DNA of 64,000 nt, taken from assembly GCF_030272615.1 (NCBI RefSeq), contig NC_081406.1, forward strand, positions 187,472,391 through 187,536,390. Direction: 5' to 3'. The DNA comes from Cryptomeria japonica (Eukaryota; Streptophyta; Pinopsida; Cupressales; Cupressaceae). Both the position numbers and the translations under genes were made by a program. How positions within the stretch are numbered: the first letter of the stretch is position 1; each line of letters opens with the position of its first letter. Under the pieces are notes generated by a model. It saw only the letters and a program-made list of their open reading frames with translations. It had not been told where the DNA came from and ran no database searches. Shown here one piece after another: positions 23,613-33,907 of the stretch.

Positions 23613-23826
23613 TGGGATGTTTAAGGCATTGTAAGGTTGATGTACTATTTGTGCTGGTTAACAAGAAAGATTGGACAACTGTGTATGGTGGACGTAACCC
23701 ATTCTGGGTGAACCACGTTAAATCTCTGTGTTATCTGTGTCCTGTTTTATTTCTTTATCTTTTGTATTTAAATCTGCATATAATTGTTAGTTCATATTTG
23801 CTTTAGATCTGCTTGAAACCCTAACA
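23613..23826 (+). repeat. Copia#1 3' LTR (214 bp recognisable)
   Basis: It matches 19328-19541 end to end and closes with CCCTAACA before TTTTT. The preceding ~130 bp do not match the outer 166 bp of the 5' LTR and no strong polypurine tract is visible, so the start of this LTR has been altered. Confidence 0.85.
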
Positions 23827-24215
23827 TTTTTAACATACCCTTTCTCCAGTTTTTGCAGAAAAAATTGGTAACCGTGCCATCCCGTCCGTGGAGTCTTTTG
23901 ATGAATTTTGAAAATCCACCCTTTCGCAAAATGCTCCAGACCACCTCCTTCTGTTTCCATTCCTTGCAGCTGCTAGGTTCGTATCGCCGTCTGTTTTCGC
24001 CCATATTTTCGCTGTTCAAAGCCGAATTTTGAAACTTGCAGAGAGTTTTAGACAGAAAGCTTCTCAGAACTATTAATTTAACCTAGAAAGCGTGGGAAGT
24101 GATAGAATAAGTATTATAATAAATGAGGCTGACATTATTATAATAACTTGAAGCACTCCATTTAGTCATTTTCATTATTATTCTGTCCATCAAAAATATT
24201 TGGAGTGCTACTATA

Positions 24216-27200
24216 TCAGCCCTTAAAAATGATTAGTCTGACATCCTCAAGGAGTCCTTGTTCTCCCGTCCACGTAATCATTTCATTTTTATTAACCGTC
24301 GCGTTGGCTGCCCAGTTAGCAGACCCATTGGCTTCACGGTAGATATGGGATATGTAACTTTTTTCAAAAGTGTTGATAAGGTCTCTTGTAGATTTTATGA
24401 CATTGTTGATAGACCATGAGGGCTTAGAGGTCCCCTTGAGACATTTGATGATGTTGTTTGAATCCTCTTCAATCCATATGTAGGGGCAATTCCATTTTTA
24501 GCAAGGAGAATACCTTGGAGAGCTGCCATTGTTTCTTCTTTATGGTTTGTTTGGTTCCCTATTGGGACAACAACCATTTCCTTGCAAATACCTTTATCAT
24601 CTCTAAGAATAGTTCCACAACCCGCAGGGCCCGGGTTACCATTTGCTGCACCATCAAAATTGACTTTGAACCAACCATGAGGGGGGGTTTTCCACCTAGC
24701 TTCAAGTCTTTTATTTTGATTGGGGTCAGAACTACCAACAATCTTAAAATTCCAGGAGGTTAAAATGTTGGATTCCGGGGGGTTGGTCGAGAAACAGGGA
24801 CCCTCAATGATCCCAATATTCTCCACAATCGCCCATTGTATTTTCTGGAACACAATATCCTGATTGAGGGATATGTCCCTGAAGATACGATTATTTCTTT
24901 CTTTCCATAATCCCCACAGGATGTGAGGAAGTGATAGCTGCCACAAAGATCTCAAAAATGAGTTAGTCCAATAAAAATTCCAAGAGGAGAACAATTCACT
25001 GATAGTGTTAGGAAACACCCAATCAATGCTAAATTTTTTAAGAAATCTTTCACAGACTAAGGTAGAATAGGAACAGTGGATGGCCAGGTGTTCCACTGAC
25101 TCTTCCTCCTGAAGACACAATTCACATCTATTAGGGAAGGCAAAATCTTTGCCCTTGAGGTTGTCTAGGGTCAATATCTTATTTTGAAGGATGGTCCAAT
25201 AGAAAAAGTTGATTTTGGGGGTCACACCTTTAATCTAGGCTTTAGACCAGAAAGGATTAACAAGGAGGGGTGGAGGAAAGGACACCATACATTGAAGAAA
25301 CAATTATAATACCTTTGGGTTCATGTTTCCAAATAAGGGAGCCTTCCTCTTTATTCAACCAGACTGAAGACAGATGGATCTTGAGCTTAGTGAGGCTAGG
25401 GGTGATACTTTCAATGTTCTGTCATTTATTGCCAGACCAATACTCTGCAATTAAAGGGCCGAAAATTCTAATACAGGAGGGAGCATGAGGGGCCCATTCA
25501 GGGATTTCAGTCAAAGGTTTATCAATAAGCCAGGGGTCTTCCCAGAATTTAACTTTCCTGCCATTTCCTACTTTCCAAATTACTCCTTTAGCAATGCTTT
25601 CTCTGCACTTAAAGGCATGATTCCATATATGGGACCCATTAATACTGATTTCCGAATTGATAAAAGAAGAAAGAGAGGAGGACATAAGAGAGTACTTACT
25701 TCGCTAGATTTTACACCATTCAGTGTCTGAATGGAACATTCTCCAGACCTATTTGGACAAGAGAGCTTCATTTAAGGTTCAGATTCTTCTCAAGCCCAGA
25801 CCTCCTTTACTTTTCGGTCTGCAAACCTGATCCCAGGCCACCAGAGACATTCTTTTCTTGTCCTCAACCCCTGACCATAGGAATTTTCTTTGAATTTTCT
25901 CAATTGCGCCAGCATACTTAACTGGAATTCTGAAAAGGCTTAGGGCATAAATCGGTATACTTTGAAGAGAAGCTTTTAGAAGTTGAAGCTTTCTAGCTTG
26001 ACTTAAAAGGGCTCCTTTCCAACCGGCTAGTTTTTTATGAAATTTATCCACTAGTGAGCTCCAAAAAGGATTAGGAGGTGCAATGCCCATGGGGAGGCCA
26101 AGATAGGTCGCAGGAAGATCAACAATCCTACATTCCAGGATTCTGCTGATTCTCTGTTTCCTTCTCTAAGGAGTATTGATGAAAAAAAATTCGCTTTTGA
26201 CCCAATTAATAAGCTGACCAGAAGCTGAGGCAAACTTACAAAGAGTACTCTTCAGGATTTTAGCTTCAGAGATACTAGATTCCCCCATGATAATAGTATC
26301 ATCCACAAATTGTTGGTGGGAGAAAATAAGGTCAGCAGAAGAAGGTTGGAGTCCCTTAAAGGAGCCTTGCATAACCATATTTTCCATGGACCTTCCAAAA
26401 CATTCTGCCATAATGATGAAGAGGATGGGGGAGATGGGATCCCCTTTCTTTAGTCCTCTAGAAGCTTGGAAAAAGGGGGAAGGGGAACCATTGACAAGAA
26501 CAACAAAAGAGGCTGAGGTGATAAGCTGGCTAAAGAGGTCGATAACTCTAGTGGAAAAACCATAAGCCATAAGAACCTTCACAAGAAAAGGCTAGTCAAC
26601 CCGGTCATAGGCCTTGGAGAGATCAAGCTTAAGGATGAGACCCTGCTTCTTAGCTATAACAAGAGAATGAATGCTCTCATGGACAGTTATAATAGAGTCA
26701 AGAATTTGTCTTCCAGGGACAAAACCATTTTGCTGATGATTAATCAAAGTAGGAAGGACAAACAAAATTCTGGTAGTAAGAACCTTGGAGATAATCTTAT
26801 AAAAAGAATTGCATAAACTGATTGGTCTAAAATAAGCAATGAAAGTACCATTGATTTCTTTCAAAATTTTTCTAGCCCCAAAAAATTCCTTGACCCCATT
26901 GGAGACATCTTTCCCGACAATGTCCCAGAAATCTTGGAAAAAGAACATGGGGAAACCATCTGCGCCATGCGCTTTGTTACCATCAAAAGAAAAAATGCCA
27001 TTTTTGATTTCCAAGATCGAAGGAATGGAAGAGAGGGAGTCAGTCATCTGTTCATCAATGAGATAGGGGCTATTTTGAAGGAAAGAAGTTTGAGCTTCAA
27101 CATCCAATCTGTGATCCCTCTTGAGCAGTTCTGAGAAATACCTTTTAGCTTCATTCCTTATTTCTTCCTCCTTGACCAACTCCCCATCATCCACAATTAG

Positions 27201-28329
27201 TTTGGTTATCCTATTAGTCGCTTTATGCTTGATCGTCGACATATGAAAGAATCTTGTATTCCCATCTCCTTCCTTAAGCCAAATGCATCTTGATCTCTGC
27301 TTCCAGAAAGTTTCCTCTTTAGCAATGATTTCATGGTATTTTTTAAGAGTCTCATTTTCATTAGCAATGGACACAGTACTGAAACCATCCTTCTGAATTG
27401 GGGCCTGTATTTTTTTAGGTCTTCCTGGACTTTACAAAGATATTCCCAAAGCTGGATTTATTCCAGAGTCTTATGTTATCCTTTACACTTTTAAGCTTCT
27501 TAACAACTCTGTACATAACAGTTCCCTCAACTTGGATACTCCACCATTTCTGAATATTACTTTTGATATCTGGGTGAAGGGTACACATTTTTTCAAATCT
27601 GAAGGGAAAGTGTCTCCTTCTATTAATTGAGTCGGCAATGAAGGTGATAGGAAAATGATCTGACCCAACCCGAATGTGGGCCGACAAAGAACAAAAATAA
27701 TGACTGTACCAGTCATCAGAGATGAGAGTCCTGTCAAGACGAACTTGGATAAGATCATTACCAATTCTCCTATTAGTCCAAGTGTAATTGCATCCCTGTA
27801 TTTCCACATCATTGAGAGCCTGAGTATTAATAAAGTCCATAAGGGCCAACCTACTTTCCAACTGAGAGGGGCTTCCTCCAAATTTTTCCTCCTCTCTCAA
27901 AGGAGTATTGAAGTCTCCCATGACCAACCAACTAAGATTTCTGAAGCTTTCCCTAGCTTCTATAAGTTTTTTCCAGAAGTAATTTCTAGCTTTCAAGTTA
28001 TTGGGAGCATAAATGTTAGTGAGGACCCATGAAGTACCATCTTTTAAATGCTCAAATTTAATGCATGATAAATTATTTTCTTGAATAAGAACATGGCCTT
28101 TGACAGTATTAAGGTTCCAGATGGTAGCTATGCCTGCTGGAGCACCTTCCAAACTACCACCACTGACATTACCATTTTTGAAAAACTTCAAAGATTCAAC
28201 TTTTTCTCTACTCATTTTGGTTTCTTGAATTAGAAAAACATCAGGTTTACTATCCCTTATCATATTCCTAATGATGTCATGTTTATGAGGATTATTAAGT
28301 CCCCTAATATTCCAAGAGATAATCTTCAT
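24216..28329 (-). pseudogene. LINE#2 ORF2: APE endonuclease, RT, zf-RVT, RNase H
   Basis: The target-primed reverse-transcription enzyme of a plant L1-type LINE, about 1,370 codons, starting at ATG 28329-28327 with MKIISWNIRGLN. The endonuclease shows QETK, GDFNTPL, LDRTLISDDW and SDHFPI (28329-27415). After a frameshift near 27440 the RT shows RPISLCNSFYKII, FVPGRQILDSI, LKLDLSKAYDRVD and GLKKGDPISPILF, with FVDD as the active-site box (27374-26166). A connection region follows (26090-25422). A zf-RVT (CELCLQEEESVEHLAIHC, near 25110) and a plant-type RNase H (VNFDGAANGNPGPAGCG, NHKEETMAAL) end the protein. A frameshift near 24490 moves the RNase H end to another frame, closing at TGA 24216-24218. 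The last catalytic Asp has become Asn (ANWAAN). About five frameshifts or stops make it dead. Confidence 0.9.
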
Positions 28330-28331
28330 AG

Positions 28332-28850
28332 TTACTTACTGATTACTAACTCCTTAAGAGTCTTCTGGGTCCCATCTGCAATGTTCTTACTGGCCTCCCT
28401 GTGTCTGACTTTGTGGTTAGAGGGTCGACCTAGGGAAGAGGAGATATACCCAACATCAACTTGAGCTATTCTGCTGGATTTCCTTAGATGAGAAGCCGAG
28501 GGAGTGGTTCCTTTCTTGTTCCTGTATTTTGGTATTTTCCACTCAACATCTTCCTCAAGAGCCGCTTCCGGGTTACTGAGGATTTTGGAAATTTCTTCTT
28601 CATTACCCCAATTAGGGATTCTAGAAGCATTTAAATCACTATTTGTTGTTTTTGAGTTCTGGTCTGAGTCCGAAAGGTTCATACCTAGTATTGCACATTT
28701 TTGGGCTTCTTGAATTTCAGAGCTTGTCATGAGCAGTGAAGAGTCAGTCTTTTCTTCTTGGGAGCTAGGGATCTCCCCTTCCTTAGGTTGGTCCTCTTTC
28801 TCTTGCAATTCCTTTCCTGCATAAGTGTCAGCTACCACTTCAACTATGTC
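28332..28850 (-). pseudogene. LINE#2 ORF1, C-terminal part
   Basis: A frame open from the 5' boundary to a TAA at 28332-28334, about 170 codons. It is hydrophilic, acidic then basic, with RKSSRIAQVD near the end. It has no Met at its start and lacks the DUF4283 and CCHC parts, because the element is truncated there. Identification as ORF1 rests on position: its stop lies 2 nt before the ORF2 start codon. No domain is recognisable in what remains. Confidence 0.7.
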
Positions 28851-28867
28851 TACTCTAAGATATTGTT

Positions 28868-31416
28868 AACTAGTTGTTTATTTGAATTTTTATTGATACT
28901 CCATTAGTTGTTATTAGAACAATTATTTTGAGTCCTAAAGGAGTGAATCCGCACTTCACAATAAAAGAAGTTTGTGCAAGTCTTCTATTCTAGGCAGTTA
29001 AAAAAAGAAAATGACCCACAAAGTTGAAAGGAGAGGTGGCAAAAACTCAAAGAGCATCATGTGATACCAATTTTTTTGACATGTGAGATGTATTTAAGGC
29101 AAGGATCAATGTCTTTGAGATTGCAAAGAGGTGAGCACTAGTTGTGACAAAATATGTTAGTGATGATGAGAACAATAATATAAAGAGCATAAAGATGGTG
29201 CTATAAGTCTAGAGGATGCACTCAACACAAACAATACATTTTTGTTTGCCTTGGTGATTATAGGGAGAACCAAAATTTGATCTTTGAAGGTACTTAGGAA
29301 TCTTAAATCCAAATAAATTTTTATATTGGCTCACTAGGATGGTGAGGCATTTCAAGTTTGAACTAATAAACAAGTTTAAGAAAGTGAAATATGTCCCCGT
29401 GAAGTTGAAAGAGTATGACACCTTATGGTGGGATTTTATTTAAAGAGATTGTGTTTAGAGAAGTAAGACAAAGATCTTGCTTTGGGATTAGATGATCATA
29501 GAATTGAAGAGTAAATTTATGCCCACCATGTATACATTGGACTTGTTCAAGAATCTCTAAAAAATTCACCAAAAAAGACATTTGTGAAGGAATACACATA
29601 ATATTTTTATCCATTTAATATTGACACCAATCATGGAGAGGATTTAGAGAGATTTTTTAGGTATTTATAAATTGTTTGTATTCCTCAATCTAAAATGAAA
29701 TTTATTTGCTACATTTTTTTTTTCTATGGAGAGAGCCTACATCTTCTCCCATATATAAAATAAAGAATATGTCCCATATAAAATAAAGAATAGTCCAACA
29801 ATACAAACAAGAGATTAAATAATGAAAAAACCTTTATAAATGGTAGATGAATATGAAAGTAAGGCCATGGAAAAGGATTTATGGGGCATGCTTTAACTAT
29901 GAACAAGTAGTTTATTGGGTGTGAGTTTTTTAGATGTTGTATGTGAGAAAGGTCTCTTAGAGAAAGGTTAAATAAAATCAATTAATGCACAAGATTTTGA
30001 TAAAACCCATGAAAAAAGAGAATGGACCATGGTTGAGGAAAACTATCTTCTACGCTAAGTGAAATTGAGTAAGAAAGTGTTGTGAGTTGATTATTGATAG
30101 TGACATCATGCATAATTTGTTGTTCGTAGAGATGGTTTAGAAATCGAGATTGATAACTATTGTAACACCTCATGCAATACATACTCTCTCTATTATAGAA
30201 GGTACAACAAGTCATTGTGAGAAATAAGGCTTGAGCTACGTTCCATATTAGAGGACGCATTGATAATGTGTGGTGTACTGTGGGTAAAATTATGGTAGTA
30301 CAACAATAATATAATACGTAATTGGAGACAATACACCTTCACCATTGCACCTACTAATTTTGGCTGTGTAACGCCTCCTTCTGTGTGCACTGATGTCAAT
30401 ATTATTTTATAGGCTATATATCTTGCCCTTTTGGTTCATTTTTGTTCTGCTATTGGGCTCTCTTAATCATTTGGACTCTCTATTGTAATATGAAGCTATC
30501 TCACTAGTTTTATTGCACTTCCATCACCATTGTTATATTCATTTGCTGCTTCCATCACCATTGTTACATTCATTTGCTGCTTCCATCACCATTGTAGCTT
30601 CAAGTGTTTGAGGGATTGGTTCTCATCTTCACTCCAACAAGCTTCTCACTTCTTGGTGTTGAAGGAGAGTTTCTTCTTCCTCTTTGATTGCATTTTTCAT
30701 TCAATTATCTATGTTAGCATATCATTTGTATTGCTTCTTTCACTATATCTCTTTTAACATTTAATTTTTTTATCCATCATGGTTGTTCATGGAGGTGAAC
30801 ACATTGAAGTAGGGGTCTGACTATGGGAGACCTCTAAATCACAACCCCAACATTTCATCCTCGTTCTTGTATGTGTAGGTTCATTGAAAGGGAAGCATTG
30901 CTTTGACTAGAGGCTATATTCGTTGGGCATTTGTGAACTTATCTTACCCTTTCTTGTATTTTTATTGTTTTGTTTAGTTAGTTGTTAGCTTCTCGTTGTT
31001 ATTTTTGTCACTCTCAATACATAGAGTCCTTGTCTAGTCATTGTTACATTTTCTAGTACGATTTGTGTGCTTCGTTTGTACAAGATGCCAATGTGCTCTG
31101 CTGTCATCCATGATCGCGCTTGTACCTTGGATAAAGAGCTTGTGACTTGTACTTTTAGAATCTATGGTTAAATACTTTCAACAATATTTAGTTTTGTGCC
31201 TTTATTTAGTTATAGTAAATTAACTTAGAGGTCAGCGGACTTCGAACATTGCTTTTACTGGAGAGGAGGTTAGTGAGTCCTCGAGAGGTTTGACCACCTT
31301 TCACAACAATTCACTTTTCCTACGCTACGCTTAGAGATGTGGATAGCACATGGGTTAGGCATTCTTGGGGACACTTTCTATGTTATATGAGATATTACGA
31401 TAAGTATAAGAGTTTT
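28868..31416. other. No recognisable gene
   Basis: About 2.5 kb of AT-rich DNA between the LINE#2 5' boundary and a copia scrap. Only small tandem repeats are visible, including CCATATAAAATAAAGAAT twice near 29750-29790. Short open frames show no motifs. Confidence 0.45.
30518..30604 (+). repeat. 31-bp tandem repeat, nearly three copies
   Basis: Units start at 30518, 30549 and 30580 with CTTCCATCACCATTGT; the first two are 31 bp and nearly identical, and the third breaks off after the shared core. Confidence 0.9.
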
Positions 31417-31545
31417 GTAAACATGTAGATATTGTTCGATAGAAGACTACTCCTTACACTTTTTAACAAAATGGAGAAGCAAAAATAATGAACAAAATCA
31501 TAATGAAAAGAGATAAGAGCATGCTAAGTGATGCTTATCTTGATT
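31417..31545 (+). pseudogene. Copia integrase fragment
   Basis: The stretch from GAGTTTTGTAAACATG to GCTAAGTGATGC parallels 35992-36120 in the copia element downstream over about 125 bp with few differences. Both contain the integrase region just before and around the catalytic Glu (AAAATGGAG...GCAAAAATAAT). It is an isolated piece, perhaps the edge of a rearranged copy of the same family. Confidence 0.8.
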
Positions 31546-31678
31546 GAATATATTACGATAAATATATATTGTTTGAAACCATATCAATGGATACATACTT
31601 GATTTCAAACTATTGCTTCTCCATTAAGACATTAATCTTCAAAATTACTATAGAAAAAGGTCATTTATTTTCAACAAG

Positions 31679-31762
31679 GTCAGGATGGCCGAGTGGTCTA
31701 AGGCGCCAGACTCAAGTTCTGGTCCTCTAACGAGGGCGTGGGTTCAAACCCCACTTCTGACA
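31679..31762 (+). tRNA. trnL-CAA: tRNA-Leu(CAA)
   Basis: An 84-nt class II tRNA. Acceptor GTCAGGA pairs with TTCTGAC, with discriminator A. The anticodon arm CCAGA-CTCAAGT-TCTGG gives anticodon CAA. A variable arm (GTCCTCTAACGAGGGC) and T arm GTGGG-TTCAAAC-CCCAC follow. A T-run suited to pol III termination (TTGTTTTTG, then TTTTTT) follows within 25 nt, and CAACAA lies just upstream, a common plant tRNA start context. All stems are intact, so it may be functional. CCA is not encoded, as usual for a nuclear gene. Confidence 0.95.
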
Positions 31763-31956
31763 TGCTAAATTGTTTTTGAATTTTTTGACTTCCGCATAAC
31801 GTTACTCTTACACTGAATTTCTCAAACAAGATCTGAAGTGTTTGATTTACAGTTTCTTGCGGTGATTCGTTGCTCATGCCGTTGTTTTTCGCTCCAAAAC
31901 CATTCTTGACATGACCTAATTTAGTCTTCTCTCACACAAACGTTGTAATCATTAAT

Positions 31957-32051
31957 CCGATCTTAGCTCAGTTGGTAGAGCGGAGGACTGTAGTGGGACA
32001 ACAAATCCCTTAGAAATCCTTAGGTCGCTGGTTCGATTCCGGCAGATCGGA
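31957..32051 (+). tRNA. trnY-GTA: tRNA-Tyr(GTA) with intron
   Basis: Acceptor CCGATCT pairs with AGATCGG, with discriminator A. D arm GCTCAGTTGGTAGAGC, anticodon GTA in GAGGA-CTGTAGA-TCCTT, and T arm with GGTTCGATTCC. An intron of about 22 nt (31994-32015) interrupts the anticodon loop one base after the anticodon, the canonical place. In plants only tRNA-Tyr and elongator tRNA-Met genes normally carry introns, so this supports a plant nuclear origin. A T-rich tract about 25 nt downstream can serve as terminator. Confidence 0.95.
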
Positions 32052-32078
32052 GCTTGCCTTTTCTTATTTAAAACTTTT

Positions 32079-32380
32079 TCTACTTTTTTATTAATAATTT
32101 GTTATATATCTTTAGACCTATCAGATTTCCATAGACTTTTTATTAATAATTTGTTATATATCTTTAGATCTATCAGATTTCCATACTGATTATAATTAGT
32201 TGATTTTTTCTACTTTTATTAATAATTTGTTATATCTTTAGATCTATCAGATTTTCATAGTCTATAATACTGATTAATATTGATTATAATTTGTTGATAT
32301 TTTTGACCTTTTATTAATAATTTATTATATATCTTTGATCTATTAGATTTTCAGAGTTTATAATACTGATTATAATTAGT
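32079..32380 (+). repeat. AT-rich tandem repeat, four diverged units of ~60-90 bp
   Basis: Each unit contains TTTTATTAATAATTTGTTATAT, shortened or altered in places, then CTTTAGAYCTATCAGATTT. Starts are near 32088, 32145, 32212 and 32303. Later units carry an added GATTATAATTAG-type tail. It fills most of the space between the tRNA-Tyr and the inverted tRNA-Leu. Confidence 0.85.
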
Positions 32381-32483
32381 TTTTAAATTCAACTGTATGA
32401 AAACTTTTGTTATATATCTCTGTTTGTAATTTGTTGAAGAAAACCCATGCACAAGTGAAAAAAAATAAAAAAAATGCTTGTAA

Positions 32484-32567
32484 TGTGAGAAGTGGGGTTT
32501 GAACCCACGCCCTCGTTAGAGGACCAGAACTTGAGTCTGGCGCCTTAGACCACTCGGCCATCCTGAC
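32484..32567 (-). tRNA. trnL-CAA: tRNA-Leu(CAA), second copy, one acceptor mismatch
   Basis: Nearly identical to the tRNA-Leu at 31679 but on the minus strand, about 720 bp away. The anticodon arm, variable arm and T arm are the same. The 3' acceptor strand is TTCTCAC instead of TTCTGAC, so position 3 opposes C with C. This weakens the acceptor stem, so the copy may be a pseudogene. A long T-run follows it on the minus strand (TTTTTTTTATTTTTTTT), good for pol III termination. Confidence 0.88.
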
Positions 32568-32811
32568 TGCATATTGAATTTTATTTAATTTAGGTATATC
32601 TTAGTTTGTATTATAATTTAATTAATAAGCAAGTAAAATATTAATCACTTATACAAAGGTTTATCGATTTTAGCGTTGATTTCTTCCTCGAGATAATGAC
32701 TATAAGATTTGGGAAGTTGACGAATCGTCTTGGCATCTTGTTCTATTGGAATGATAATTTCACCCAACCCTAAAGGAATTTGTTTCTTTCTCATATACTC
32801 TCTTATTAATA

Positions 32812-32908
32812 TATTAAAAAAATTTAAAATCTATGTTTTAGAAAGTTTATATTAAAACTTAATAAAAAAAATTAAAATCTATGTTTTAGAAAGTTTATAT
32901 TAAAACTT
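32812..32908 (+). repeat. ~48-bp tandem duplication
   Basis: TTAAAATCTATGTTTTAGAA and the following GTTTATATTAAAACTT occur twice in a row (32812-32860 and 32861-32908), almost without change. Confidence 0.9.
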
Positions 32909-33359
32909 GGTTGATTGTTTATTTGGTTTAACATTATAAAGTTTATGAAGATATAGTTGTAGAAAAAATTAAGTATAAGTAACAATTTTAAGAAGTGGAG
33001 GCATTGAATCATCATGTTTTGGAATTATAAATTATAGATGTTGATTAGGCATCTTAGGAATTTTGTAAATTTTTTGTTATTCCTGTACAATCAAGGAGAT
33101 AAGAGCACCCATCATTTTTTTTTGAACCATAAGGCATATCACATAGCAAAGTAGATTAATCTCATTGTTGTGTGGGAGCTGGAGAGAACTGGTCATAAAG
33201 AAATGGTCTTGACTTTGATAATTGATTTACCTATGTGAAGTAGGATCATGAGAAGTTTAAGTCACACCATTGATAGGAACTTGACCCATAATATAAGAAG
33301 TGTTCGACTAATGATTAAATAAATCTTAAAGATGTCAAGGCTATATTTTTGGCTTGGGC

Positions 33360-33600
33360 CTATATCTATAATTACACAAATAAACCACATTCACATTTTT
33401 AATCAGAGAAATTAAAATCAATCTTAGCATAAGAAAAATAGCTCTATTTCTAGACTTCCAAATTCTAAGGAAATCTTTCTATCTTTGGTCTATATCTTTA
33501 ATTACACAAAGGAAACCAAATTCACTTTCTTAATCTAAGAAAAAATTAAATCAATGCTATCATAATAAAAATACCTTTATTTCTAGACTTGCATATTTGA
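33360..33600 (+). repeat. ~130-bp tandem duplication, diverged
   Basis: CTATATCTATAATTACACAA at 33360 recurs as CTATATCTTTAATTACACAA at 33490. The rest of the unit (ATTCACATTTTTAATC, TTTATTTCTAGACTT) follows in order both times. The second unit runs into the LINE-like remnant. Confidence 0.75.
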
Positions 33601-33907
33601 AAAATAATATATGCTCAATTGTTTTTGAAGTATAACAATAAAAACAAGTTGGGGTTGTATCCCCAAAAATAGTAGTTCTCCAAGAAAAATAATGTGAAGA
33701 AATAGAGAAAAGAGAGGCCATAAATCCATTTCTAGGCTTGTTGAGCACAAGGAAATGTCCATAAGATGTATTTGGAATTCTCATAACCCCAACGATAAAT
33801 AATTGTGATCGGTCACTTCTAGGTGAATCAACATTTTTCCCATGAGCAACCATTAATAATAAAGACACCATAAATGACCAAACTTGGGAGTCACTCTTGC
33901 CTAGCAT
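33560..33907 (-). pseudogene. Possible LINE ORF2 C-terminal (zf-RVT) remnant
   Basis: A 115-codon minus-strand frame ends with SHYFSWRTTIFGD, PTCFYCYTSKTIEHILFFKY, resembling the zf-RVT segment of plant LINE ORF2 (W-R...C-x2-C...E-x-I-x-H-x-L-F-x-C) with the final Cys lost. Nothing diagnostic is readable upstream to 34.6 kb. Function is assigned only by this short similarity. Confidence 0.4.

Larger units (their letters stand above)
19162..23826 (+). mobile_element. Ty1/copia retrotransposon (Copia#1, Tork-like)
   Basis: A nearly complete copia element inserted in ORF3 of LINE#2. TTTTT flanks both sides (19157-19161 and 23827-23831), and the ORF3 frame resumes across the site. It has an LTR, primer site, gag, protease, integrase, RT, RNase H and LTR. 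The 214 bp at 19328-19541 and 23613-23826 differ at about 11 positions by eye, mostly transitions, so it is not very recent. The 5' LTR reaches another 166 bp outward, which the 3' LTR lacks. Domain order and motifs look like the Tork/Tnt1 group, an inference without a tree. Confidence 0.92.
16657..24004 (-). pseudogene. LINE#2 ORF3: unknown coiled-coil protein, split by two insertions
   Basis: A protein of roughly 570 residues in three pieces: 24004-23827, 19161-18650 and 17685-16657. It starts at ATG 24004 (MGENRRRYEPSS). The first half is a compact domain with GGFSKFIKRLHGRDGTVTNF, then IDEDLIAQATGLRREGCNFY and FVKPWREVLFVLMRYITLDG, then KVYGYHFVLLNHFRHDEKV. A Ser/Asp/Glu-rich linker follows, then basic patches (GKKRKYMKTR, NKHKRKEE) that could be nuclear signals. 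A probable coiled coil comes last (YIEDLKNSIAKAENIRDSF to the end). I do not recognise a named family or any catalytic motif. Lesions: a frameshift at an ATGA overlap near 18818, an in-frame TAA at 17369-17371 and a frameshift near 17110. The frame resumes exactly across both insertions. Confidence 0.75.
16486..28850 (-). mobile_element. LINE#2: 5'-truncated LINE with ORF1 tail, ORF2 and a third ORF
   Basis: The block is flanked by the identical 17-mer TACTCTAAGATATTGTT at 16469-16485 and 28851-28867, a perfect target duplication of LINE length. Read on the minus strand it begins inside ORF1, then has ORF2 (endonuclease, RT, zf-RVT, RNase H; 28329-24216). After a ~210-bp spacer comes a further ORF of about 570 codons (24004-16657), then a ~170-bp 3' region ending GTTTCGGGTCC, AAAACCTGTTTTGC, TTAATTAATC. 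That terminal motif matches the end of LINE#1. Nested in it are a copia element (19162-23826) and a DNA element (17686-18649); without them the LINE is about 6.7 kb. ORF1 being cut at the 5' boundary is the usual LINE 5' truncation. Confidence 0.85.

Noticed and set aside
32376-32561. 61-codon minus-strand ORF starting MAEWSKAPDSSS
   Set aside because: It is the translation of the inverted tRNA-Leu gene and its flank.
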